DNA from: Chitinophagaceae bacterium BSSC1
GTDB lineage: Bacteria > Bacteroidota > Bacteroidia > Chitinophagales > Chitinophagaceae
Reading direction: 5' to 3'
DNA: 64,000 bases
NCBI GenBank assembly: GCA_002256435.1
Contig: NKJC01000001.1
Location: forward strand, 248,001 to 312,000
Within the stretch, counting starts at the first letter, position 1. Each line of letters begins with the position of its first letter. Of the stretch, positions 51,576 to 60,100 are shown one piece after another. The translations under genes and the position numbers were made by a program. The notes below the pieces were generated by a model. That model worked only from the letters and a program-made list of their open reading frames with translations, did no database searches and was not told the origin of the DNA.

Positions 51576-53180
51576 ATGCAAAAAGAGATAGTATTAAAAT
51601 TAAAGCCTGCCGAGGCGCTGGATGATAGTGTTATTAAAACCTATATTTCCAACGCCTCGGCAGTCCCTTTTTCTGACATCACTGGTTTTTATAAAACCAA
51701 GCAATCTATAGATGCCAGAAGCCGCTCTCAGGTTTGGATTAACTTAAGCGTAAGGGCCTATATCAATGAACCCTTTATTGATAGACCAACTCAAGCAATT
51801 CATTTTCCTACACTTTCAGCCGATGCCAGAAAAGTAATCATTGTAGGTGCAGGACCTGCAGGACTCTTTGCAGCATTGCAACTCATTGAACTAGGCATTC
51901 AACCCATTATTTTAGAAAGGGGTAAAGATGTTCGTGCGCGTAGAAGAGATTTGGCCGCCATGAACAAAGCGGGTATTGTAAATCCTGAAAGCAATTATTG
52001 TTTTGGAGAAGGTGGTGCCGGCACCTATAGTGATGGTAAGCTTTACACCAGAAGCTCTAAGCGTGGAGACATTAACCGGATTCTACAACTCTTGCACCAA
52101 TTTGGGGCAGATGAAACGGTGTTGTATGAAGCGCATCCGCATATTGGCACCAATAAATTACCCCATATTATTACAGCCATTCGTCAACAGATCTTAGACA
52201 GTGGTGGACAATTTTTGTTTGAGAAAAAACTCAGCAAACTGATACTTGAAAATGGCAGCATCACAGGCGTTCAAACCGCCGATGGTGATTATTTTGTTGG
52301 AGAAGCTGTAATCTTGGCAACGGGTCATTCTGCGCGTGATGTATTTGAATTATTGCATGAACAATCCATACTTATTGAGAGCAAACCCTTTGCTCTGGGT
52401 GTGCGCATAGAACATCCACAATCACTCATAGACAGCATACAATACCATTGTACCATCAGAGACGAACATTTACCACCAGCCAGTTATGGTTTGGTAGAAC
52501 AGGTACAAGAAAGAGGGGTCTTTAGTTTTTGCATGTGCCCCGGCGGTATCATCGCGCCAGCAGCAACCAATCCCGGAGAAGTTGTGGTGAATGGGTGGAG
52601 CCCTAGTAAAAGAAATAATCCTTATGCCAATAGCGGCATGGTGGTACAAATTATGGTAGAAGACGCGGTGAAATATTTTAAAAAACACGCAGCACCTGAT
52701 TTGTTTGGTGAAACTGATCCTGCCAAACACCCTTTGCTACTGATGCATTTTCAAGCTGCTATTGAGAAAGCCTGTTTTGTTGCAGGAGGTGGCCAATTAG
52801 TAGCACCTGCTCAAAGAATGGTAGATTTTGTGAACAAAAAACAAAGTGCAGAATTACCCAATAATAGTTATTTACCTGGCATTCATTCCGTTGCCTTAGA
52901 TAGTGTGTTACCTGCTTTTGTGTTCAATAGTTTACAAGGAGGCTTTAAAGCATTTGGTAAAAAAATGCATGGCTATTTAACCAATGACGCAGTGGTGGTA
53001 GCTACAGAAAGTAGAACATCTTCTCCTGTTAGAATTCCAAGAGACCCCGTAAGTTTGGCGCATCCACAGATCCCCAATCTATATCCTTGCGGAGAAGGAG
53101 CTGGTTATGCAGGTGGCATTGTTAGTGCCGCCATGGATGGAGAAAAAATTGCCAAGACTTTGGCTATGACCAAACACTAA
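51576..53180 (+). CDS. FAD-dependent dehydrogenase (COG2509 type)
   Basis: The 534-residue soluble protein has an N-terminal ~85-residue extension (KLKPAEALDDSVIKTYISNA) that is characteristic of COG2509, then the FAD motif KVIIVGAGPAGLFAALQLIELG and IILERGKDVRARRRD, an active-site-like CFGEGGAGTYSDGKLYTRS, and the C-terminal NLYPCGEGAGYAGGIVSAAMDG. Proteins of this family are widespread and their substrate is unknown. The stop codon overlaps that of the convergent phospholipase-like gene by four bases. Confidence 0.92.
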   Translation: MQKEIVLKLKPAEALDDSVIKTYISNASAVPFSDITGFYKTKQSIDARSRSQVWINLSVRAYINEPFIDRPTQAIHFPTLSADARKVIIVGAGPAGLFAALQLIELGIQPIILERGKDVRARRRDLAAMNKAGIVNPESNYCFGEGGAGTYSDGKLYTRSSKRGDINRILQLLHQFGADETVLYEAHPHIGTNKLPHIITAIRQQILDSGGQFLFEKKLSKLILENGSITGVQTADGDYFVGEAVILATGHSARDVFELLHEQSILIESKPFALGVRIEHPQSLIDSIQYHCTIRDEHLPPASYGLVEQVQERGVFSFCMCPGGIIAPAATNPGEVVVNGWSPSKRNNPYANSGMVVQIMVEDAVKYFKKHAAPDLFGETDPAKHPLLLMHFQAAIEKACFVAGGGQLVAPAQRMVDFVNKKQSAELPNNSYLPGIHSVALDSVLPAFVFNSLQGGFKAFGKKMHGYLTNDAVVVATESRTSSPVRIPRDPVSLAHPQIPNLYPCGEGAGYAGGIVSAAMDGEKIAKTLAMTKH

Positions 53181-54181
53181 TTGCTTTGGGGAGTAGTTTC
53201 TTTTTTAGACAACAACATTTTTTGAGCCAACAAAGCATTGTTCTTGTAGACCTTTTGCTCAGCCTTCATTTTTTGCTTAGCTGTTTTATCAAAAGCAGTG
53301 TTAATGCTTGATAGGTCAGGCTTTCCTGCGTCTACCCAAGCTGTATAATAAAAGTCTGCAATCAAATTTGCAGAATGAATTAATTGATCATTGATGCTGG
53401 TTTGTAAAGCTTGAGCATAGGCTTTTGCAAAATCAGAAGTATAGGACTTAGATTCTACACCTCTTCTCATTTGAGTCCTGAATTTCTGGGCATCGGTAAA
53501 TTGCAGACTCACTGATTTTTCTTTTGCCAATAAATCAGGCACCAAGATAGCGGCTCTTCTAACGGCTTCCCAAATGGCTTGGTCCGGATGTTTTAAATAA
53601 GTTGCTTTATGGTTAGCATGTAAGGTATAATTGGCTATTTCAATTTCTGGAATCATGGACTCCCAAAGAGAATGAAGCCCTTTTTGATTGGTTAATTGAC
53701 CATCATAGTTAATGGTAGTATGCAAGGGTACATTGGCATCACCTATATAATGACCAAGGTCAGCAGCATAAAAAAGGATGCTGTCTTTATTCTTGTTTTT
53801 AAAAGCTTGCACCAATTTTTCTTTCATATAAACCACATGATAAGGTACATAGCCATATTTAACCAAGCTATCATGGCCATATTTGGCTAAAGCCGATGGC
53901 CAATCCAAGGGCATGTCATTGGCTGCATTGGGACCAAATGCTTCTAGGTCAATAAAATGCTTGGTAGCTTCATTACTATCAGTATTTCTGCGGATATCTG
54001 GTCTGGGAGCATTGTAGACCAGATTATCCATATTTTGGTAGAAAAAAGGTTTTAAGGCTGAAGGCAACTCATAGATGGCCAGTTGTTGCACCGTTTTGTG
54101 AATCAAGAAACCCCAGCTACTAGCAGTGAGTAATACCATTAATAATACAATAACCGTCAAGGGCCTGCGGGCAAATTTCAT
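53177..54181 (-). CDS. Zinc-dependent phospholipase C / S1-P1 nuclease-like exported protein
   Basis: The 334-residue protein has a signal peptide after which the mature chain would begin with the Trp of WGFLIHKTVQ; an N-terminal Trp that ligates zinc is the mark of the Zn-PLC/S1-P1 fold. Further zinc-type His/Asp residues are in ATKHFIDLEAFG, ADLGHYIGDANVPLHTTINY and LHSLWESMIPE. The helical fold and length fit. It may cut phospholipids or nucleic acids outside the cell; which one cannot be said. Its stop overlaps the FAD gene's stop by four bases. Confidence 0.85.
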   Translation of the reverse strand: MKFARRPLTVIVLLMVLLTASSWGFLIHKTVQQLAIYELPSALKPFFYQNMDNLVYNAPRPDIRRNTDSNEATKHFIDLEAFGPNAANDMPLDWPSALAKYGHDSLVKYGYVPYHVVYMKEKLVQAFKNKNKDSILFYAADLGHYIGDANVPLHTTINYDGQLTNQKGLHSLWESMIPEIEIANYTLHANHKATYLKHPDQAIWEAVRRAAILVPDLLAKEKSVSLQFTDAQKFRTQMRRGVESKSYTSDFAKAYAQALQTSINDQLIHSANLIADFYYTAWVDAGKPDLSSINTAFDKTAKQKMKAEQKVYKNNALLAQKMLLSKKETTPQSN

Positions 54182-54318
54182 TGGGCTGGGTTTTAATCAA
54201 CTGCAAAAATAAAACAAACAAGTTTCCGTCTGTGTAATATTTGTACCAACGGTACTACTAACAGGTTGATTTGGCTTAATTTAAGGCCCATAAACCCCAA
54301 CAACAATAAACTTTACTT

Positions 54319-55257
54319 ATGAGTAAGATTCTGGAACTAGCGCATCTTAAAAAATATTATGCCACCCAAAAAGCAGTGGATGATATTAGCTTCTCCATTG
54401 AAAAGGGCAGCATCTTTGGATTACTTGGCCCAAATGGTGCAGGTAAGACAACCCTCTTAAGAATGATTACCGGCATTTTTTATCCGGATAGTGGAGAGAT
54501 TACATTAGACGGGCAAAAATTTGACCCCATTAATGATATCATCAAAATAGGATACATGCCCGAAGAGAGAGGCCTGTATAAAAAAATGAAAATCGGTGAA
54601 CAAGCTTTGTATCTGGCCCAACTAAAAGGATTGAGCAAGACCGAAGCCATGGAGAAAATCAAGTTCTGGTTCAAAAGACTTGAAATGGAATCTTGGTGGA
54701 ATAAAAAAGTAGAAGACCTTAGTAAGGGGATGAGTCAGAAATTACAATTTGTGACTACGGTTTTGCACGAGCCTAAACTCATCATCTTAGATGAGCCTTT
54801 TAGTGGATTAGACCCGGTGAATGCCAACCTGATTAAGGATGAAATATATGGATTGGCTCAAAGGGGTTGCACCGTCATCTTTAGTACCCACCGCATGGAA
54901 CAGGTAGAAGAAATCTGCGACCATATTGTGTTAGTGAATCTGGGTCAGAAAATCCTTGATGGCACTGTTTCCAGTGTCAAACAGCAATTCAAGGAAAACA
55001 AATTCAGGATACAGTTACAGGAAGTACCTGGCAATTTAAATGCTGATAGTTTTGAATTGGTTGATCAGAAAGCCAATCAGCTTACCGTAAAAATCAAAGA
55101 GGGCTATAAGGGCAATGATGTGCTGAAATACTTCTTAGACCAAAACCTAAGTATTGAAGCATACAATGAGATCTTACCATCGCTTAATGAGATTTTTATT
55201 AACCTAGTAGAAGGCAGCAAAAGCACTACTCGCGCATTTCAAAACATCAACGACTAA
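54319..55257 (+). CDS. ABC transporter ATP-binding protein
   Basis: The 312-residue protein has the nucleotide-binding domain motifs: Walker A GPNGAGKTT, signature LSKGMSQKLQF, Walker B LIILDEPFSG and H-loop FSTHRMEQVEE. An extra ~85-residue C-terminal domain (VSSVKQQFKENKFRIQLQEV onward) is of the DUF4162 type seen in NatA-like exporters. It is 9 bp upstream of the permease gene. Such pairs export ions, drugs, peptides or lipids; substrate unknown. Confidence 0.95.
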   Translation: MSKILELAHLKKYYATQKAVDDISFSIEKGSIFGLLGPNGAGKTTLLRMITGIFYPDSGEITLDGQKFDPINDIIKIGYMPEERGLYKKMKIGEQALYLAQLKGLSKTEAMEKIKFWFKRLEMESWWNKKVEDLSKGMSQKLQFVTTVLHEPKLIILDEPFSGLDPVNANLIKDEIYGLAQRGCTVIFSTHRMEQVEEICDHIVLVNLGQKILDGTVSSVKQQFKENKFRIQLQEVPGNLNADSFELVDQKANQLTVKIKEGYKGNDVLKYFLDQNLSIEAYNEILPSLNEIFINLVEGSKSTTRAFQNIND

Positions 55258-55266
55258 TTCAACAAT

Positions 55267-56598
55267 ATGAACAAGATATTATTAGTAGCCAGACGCGAAT
55301 TTCTAACCCGCGTTCAGAAAAAAACATTTTTATTAACCACCATTGGTCTTCCCTTGATCATCTTTGGCTTTTATGCCATGATCATCTATTTCTCTGTAAA
55401 GACCACCGATAATTTTCGAGTAGCTGTTGCAGATAAAGCCAACATATTTAATGGTAAAATTGAATCAAAAGACAGCGAAGTCATTTTTGAATTTGTACAA
55501 GCAGACAGTGCTGCCTTACCAGAATTAATCAGTTCCAAAAAATACTCTGCTTCTCTGTATGTGCCTACTGGATTCACTTTGAACGGAAATGATTCCCTCC
55601 AATTTAAGTCTAACAAAGCCGTTGGTCTAATGACTAGAGAGAAAATTCAACGCAGAATTAATAAGGCTTTAGAAGATAAGCGCTATGAAGCTATGCATAT
55701 TAGTAAGGCTCAAATAGACAGTCTAAACCAAGACAGAGACTTGATTAAATTTTCAACAGCAAATGGAAAAACGGATGGCGAAACCAAAGTAGGCGTGAGC
55801 TATGCCGTAGGTATGATTTCTGGATTCCTGATTTATATTATCCTCTTTATATATGGTACCATGGTGATGCGTGGTGTCATGGAAGAGAAAGTGAGTAGGA
55901 TTGCGGAAGTAATTATCAGTAGTGTAAAACCATTCCAATTAATGATGGGTAAGATTACCGGGATTGGTGCTGTTGGTTTGATTCAGTTCCTCATTTGGAT
56001 AGTCTTGGTCTTTGGTTTGCAATTTGCCATTGCCATGCTATTCCCAAGTTTAACCGAGTCCATGCAGGGGCAACCTATTCAACCCGCAGGTATGCAAGCC
56101 GCACAAGCAGTGAAGAGCAGTGGGGCTATGAACGGTCTAATGAGTGGACTAGCTTCTATTAATTTCCCCTTTATCATTGGCTGCTTTATCTTTTATTTCA
56201 TAGGTGGATACCTACTCTATTCTTCATTGTTTGCTGCAGTTGGTAGCGCGGTAAATGAAGATCCACAAGATGCACAGAGTTTGTTATTGCCTATTACCAT
56301 GCCTATTATTTTTGCCATTGTCATTATGACCAAGGCCGTGAATGACCCCAATAGTGGCCTTGCCATTTTTGGATCCTTATTCCCACTCACTTCTCCCATT
56401 GTGATGATGGCGCGTGTGGCCCACGGCGTTCCAGATGGGGTTACTTATTTTCAATTGGCCTTGAGTATGATCTTCTTGATTCTTGGTTTCTTAGGCACCA
56501 CATGGGTTGCGGCAAAGATTTACCGCACGGGTATTTTAATGTACGGTAAGAAAATTACCTGGAAAGAAATGATGAAATGGGCGCTTAAGAAAAGTTAA
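55267..56598 (+). CDS. ABC-2 type permease (NatB-like)
   Basis: The 443-residue protein has one helix near the N-terminus (FLLTTIGLPLIIFGFYAMII), a ~140-residue periplasmic loop (FRVAVADKANIFNGKIESKD onward), and then five more helices including the conserved MVMRGVMEEKVSRIAEVIISS motif typical of ABC2_membrane_3 / NatB. It forms an exporter with the ATPase gene 9 bp upstream. The last codons and the TAA stop (56596-56598) already belong to a purine-rich repeat that runs on into the non-coding DNA. Confidence 0.92.
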   Translation: MNKILLVARREFLTRVQKKTFLLTTIGLPLIIFGFYAMIIYFSVKTTDNFRVAVADKANIFNGKIESKDSEVIFEFVQADSAALPELISSKKYSASLYVPTGFTLNGNDSLQFKSNKAVGLMTREKIQRRINKALEDKRYEAMHISKAQIDSLNQDRDLIKFSTANGKTDGETKVGVSYAVGMISGFLIYIILFIYGTMVMRGVMEEKVSRIAEVIISSVKPFQLMMGKITGIGAVGLIQFLIWIVLVFGLQFAIAMLFPSLTESMQGQPIQPAGMQAAQAVKSSGAMNGLMSGLASINFPFIIGCFIFYFIGGYLLYSSLFAAVGSAVNEDPQDAQSLLLPITMPIIFAIVIMTKAVNDPNSGLAIFGSLFPLTSPIVMMARVAHGVPDGVTYFQLALSMIFLILGFLGTTWVAAKIYRTGILMYGKKITWKEMMKWALKKS

Positions 56599-56676
56599 GA
56601 AGAAAGTGAAGAGGAAGAAAGTGAAAAGTTAAGAGGAAGAAGAAAGTGAAAAGTTAAGAGTGAAGAGTGAAGAATG
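56585..56676 (+). repeat. C-free purine-rich repeat tract after the ABC permease
   Basis: Over about 90 bases the plus strand contains no C. It holds two exact 22-bp copies, starting at 56614 and 56639 (25-bp period), of a unit beginning GAAGAAAGTGAAAAG, plus partial copies that begin within the last codons of the permease. It ends in GTGAAGAGTGAAGAAT, whose inverted complement recurs at 56812-56840 and 57121-57150. Confidence 0.75.
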
Positions 56677-56708
56677 CACAATCATTTGTCTCGTGACCAT
56701 AATTTTTT

Positions 56709-56743
56709 AATCCTCCCGATTGCTCGGGGGGATTATTTTTTTT
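56709..56743 (+). terminator. Intrinsic terminator of the ABC operon
   Basis: AATCCTCCCGA and TCGGGGGGATT form an 11-bp stem (one G-T pair) with a TTGC loop, followed by A and a long T run. Confidence 0.9.
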
Positions 56744-56762
56744 AAATGGATTCAAATAAAAA

Positions 56763-56793
56763 ACCTAGGCACAGCCTAGGTAAACTCGTTTAC
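56763..56793. repeat. Two adjoining perfect hairpins
   Basis: ACCTAGGC and GCCTAGGT (56763-56781) form an 8-bp stem with a three-base loop; GTAAAC/GTTTAC (56780-56793) follows immediately. No T run, so not an obvious terminator. Confidence 0.4.
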
Positions 56794-56810
56794 TGAGATC
56801 ATCGTCCATT

Positions 56811-56846
56811 ATTCACTCTTCACTCTTCGTTCTTCACTAAATCCCC
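56811..56846. repeat. Left copy of a ~35-bp flanking repeat
   Basis: This copy of TTCACTCTTC-type units ends in TTCACTAAATCCCC; the same sequence, with one or two differences, occurs at 57123-57157 on the far side of the palindrome array. Together they bracket it as direct repeats. Confidence 0.7.
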
Positions 56847-56864
56847 TTGGAACCAACTCGCGAC

Positions 56865-57099
56865 TTACTTGTTTTTCGAGGTTTTCAAAAAGGCTAGTTT
56901 TTATACTTGTTCTAGTATAAATCAGGGGCTGCTATTTTATACACGTTCTAGTATAAAATAGAAGGGCCGTTTTTATACTCGTTCTAGTATAATTCTGGAG
57001 TGTTATTTTTTACACGTTCTAGTATAAAATAGAAGGGCCGTTTTTATACTCGTTCAAGTATAAAAACTGGGGCATTTCAGAAATTTAAAAAACAAGTAA
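56865..57099. repeat. Palindrome array bounded by inverted arms
   Basis: Five 18-bp near-palindromes (TATACTCGTTCTAGTATA and variants) start at 56902, 56938, 56974, 57009 and 57045, i.e. every 36, 36, 35 and 36 bases. Each can fold as a hairpin with a six-base loop; copies 2 and 5 have 11-bp arms (CTATTTTATAC/GTATAAAATAG and GTTTTTATACT/AGTATAAAAAC). The spacers alternate between two types, so a ~72-bp higher-order unit is repeated. TTACTTGTTTTT (56865-56876) and AAAAACAAGTAA (57088-57099) form inverted outer arms, with GGAAC/GTTCC further out (56849 and 57110 regions). No ORF is present. Confidence 0.85.
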
Positions 57100-57122
57100 C
57101 CTATCTTGCGTTCCACATACAC

Positions 57123-57157
57123 TTCACTCTTCACTCTTCACTCTTCACTAAATCCCC
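57123..57157. repeat. Right copy of the ~35-bp flanking repeat
   Basis: Four tandem TTCACTC-type units end in TTCACTAAATCCCC, matching the left copy at 56811-56846. It lies 10 bp from the sprA stop codon. Confidence 0.7.
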
Positions 57158-57167
57158 GTCTAGATGC

Positions 57168-60100
57168 TTATTGCGCTAGTGAAATACGTACGTTCACTCC
57201 CGCACGTGTATTGGTAATAGGCGCTGAAGTAGAGATATAAGGTATTACCCTGCGTTGGTCAAAGAAGAATTTAATATTAATGCGGTTGTTGATCACATAA
57301 TCCACGGCAGGTTGAATGACTATTTCTTTTTGCCCACCTGTTCCATAAGCATTGCTCTGGTCAAGACGGCTATTGCTGGTAGCCACATCGCGGAGCGATA
57401 CGTCTAGTTTTAAGTTCAGGTCATTGTTGAGTTTCTTTCCCTTCATGCCTGGCAATTTGAATGGCAGGTTCACACCACGTTTACGCCATGAGCCACCAAA
57501 AGTCCATTCTGTACTCTTGCTTTCGCTAAGCTGATAGTCAATCAAACTCATACTCAGCGTTCTGCTTTTACGATATTCAAATTTCAGGTTCAACTTATTG
57601 TTCGTAGTCACTTCTATACCAAAGAGTGGTACAAACTGTTCTTGCATAGTAATATTGGGCACCAAGAAATAAGGAATATAGTTACCACTGACGGTATCAA
57701 TAAATGAGGGGGCACCAAGTCTAAATGGATCGCGATAGAGCAGGGCACTATTATAACTATTCATGCTCAGGGTTCCATTGTAACCATGCGTTAAAGTAAT
57801 GGCACTAAATACAGAAGCCACAGAAGGAATCTTGGTCAACCCTGTGTATGTCATCCGCCAGTTTGGCTTGGGTAAAATACCACTAAATGGGTTGGAACTA
57901 ATATTGGCATTGGACTGTTTAATCAGTGACACAGAATTGGGATCCTTACCCGTATAGGCTGCAATAAAGGCGGGTACTAATACGTCTTGAGAATACCTGC
58001 CATAACCCTTGGCAAATCCATCTGCAGTAAATTTCTGACCTGCTGGAAGTGCTTGCCAGTAAGGGTTTGCGTTGGCTACCCTGCTAGAGATCACCAATCT
58101 ATTGGCTTCAAATGTTTTGAAGGTTTCAGATACTTCATTGGGGTTTCCTTTTCCAAACAAGGTATTGAAAGCAATATAAGAAACGCTAAAGCCTCCTGTT
58201 GCTAGTGGGTTCAAGTGTTCTGCTCTTCCGGCGCCAAGGGTGTCTTTAAAGAGCTCAGAATATTCTTTGCTAAATGACTTGTCAAGATTGATATCAATGA
58301 CCCATTCACGCAAGGGTTCAATTTGTGCAGTAATCCCAAATCTTTGTTCAAAGCTCTGACGGAACAAGAAGTTAAAACTACTGTCTCTTGACAACATACC
58401 TTGTGAAGCTTTTTTGTTTAACCAGTTGGTATCTGGCTGGCGGCCAAAGACATAATCAAGGCCAGGTTGCATACTACTCCAGTTTTGCCCAATAGCAGTA
58501 GTACTATCCATATAGCCAGGTACACGGCTTCTATAATTGGCAGAATAATTCAGTTGCACAGTTTTTACCATTGTCACAAATTTGCCCAAACCTCTAGAGA
58601 AGCCACTCAATTCCATTGGCTGATTGGCTTTGGCTAAACGCTCTGCAGTGCGCTCGTCTCTTTTCTGTCCACGCCATTTTTGCAATGCGTCTTTTCTAGC
58701 TTTTCCCGTTAAGCCTGCCAATGCTTCTTCCTTGGTAGGAATGGCAAAACCCAAAGCATTTTGTGAGTTATTGGGGTTGGTCCCATTCAATAGATCTTTC
58801 TTACTTTTTTTCTTTTCAGTTTTGGCTGTTGGTGGTTTGGGTGCGGGTATATTATCTATAGAACGCAACCACCTAGATTTGGCATATAGATTGGTGAAAT
58901 TGAACTGTGTATTCAAACTATTTTCTTGGGTATTTTCAATGGTATTTCCCAAGGTTAATGCTACACGGCTAGCACCAATCCAATTATAAGATGTGGTAAA
59001 CCCATACCTGGCTGTAACCCAATCGCTAAAAGGTAATTTGTTCAAAGGAATATCGTAATTCAAAGAAGCCCTTTGTTGGTATAACGTATTTCTACCTCCC
59101 TTAAAGAAATTACTACGCACACTGTCTTTCTTTTCTTTAGAATCTATTCTGCCATAAGGTTCGTCTACCCTAGAATTATTGGTTGCTGTAAAATTCAGGT
59201 TCAACTTTCTGGTCAAATCCCACTGCATATTGTAGAAGCGATCAAAAGAAAAATACTTGTCATAAGTAGTATCTACCCTGTCTACTTTGCTGTCATAAGT
59301 ATTTACAATTCTTGGTACAAATTCTCCAAACTGTCTATTGACATCTGCCCTAAAACTTAAGAGCGATGGGTTCAGGTTAAAGTTAAAATCTCTGATCAGA
59401 GAGAGCCATGCAGACCTACTCTTGATCAATCCTTTCATGGGTTCAATGTACTTGCTCTGTCCAATAAAAGTATAGCCCAAGCCACCTCTGTGCCTAGTAA
59501 CTTTATTGTCTAAGATTACAGGACTGGTTTGCTCCATTTGGGTAAAGGAATAGCTTACGTCAAAATTGCTAATCTTGAGCAAACCTGCTTTACCAGCTGG
59601 TGCTACGCGAACATTGGTCAGATTCAATGTCTTGATAGTAGTTTCGTCCACAGCAGCAGCCCTAATAGAATCCTTTTTACCAGGATTGTTATTTAGCTTT
59701 TCTGAATACTTCACATCCTTGTCAAATGGATCATATTGTGGTGTGCGAATGGTTTTACTAATACTTGCATACACAGGAATACTCAACCTTGCTTTTTTGG
59801 GTAATAGTTTTCCAGCATTAATATTAGCAGCCGCGTCAAATTGCAATAAATTATCTCTAGCTCGCTCATTCACCCTTTGTTCAATGGTTCCAAATCCTTG
59901 GGTATGGGTGTTGGCGGAAACTGAAATAGTACCCAAGTCTGCTAGGGTTAGGTCTACCCTTCCTAGTGCAGCCCATCCCCCATTTTCATCCAGTTCACTC
60001 AAACGCAATTCGTTGATCCAAACTTCTGTGTTTACAGGAGGTGCATCAATTCTATAAGGATTTTCTACTGCCACTAACATACCTCGAACTTCTCCCAAGT

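Noticed and set aside
56902..57062. CRISPR array
   Set aside because: The period of 36 bp would fit, but the spacers are only about 18 bp and recur in two alternating types, the repeats are not identical, and no cas gene is near.
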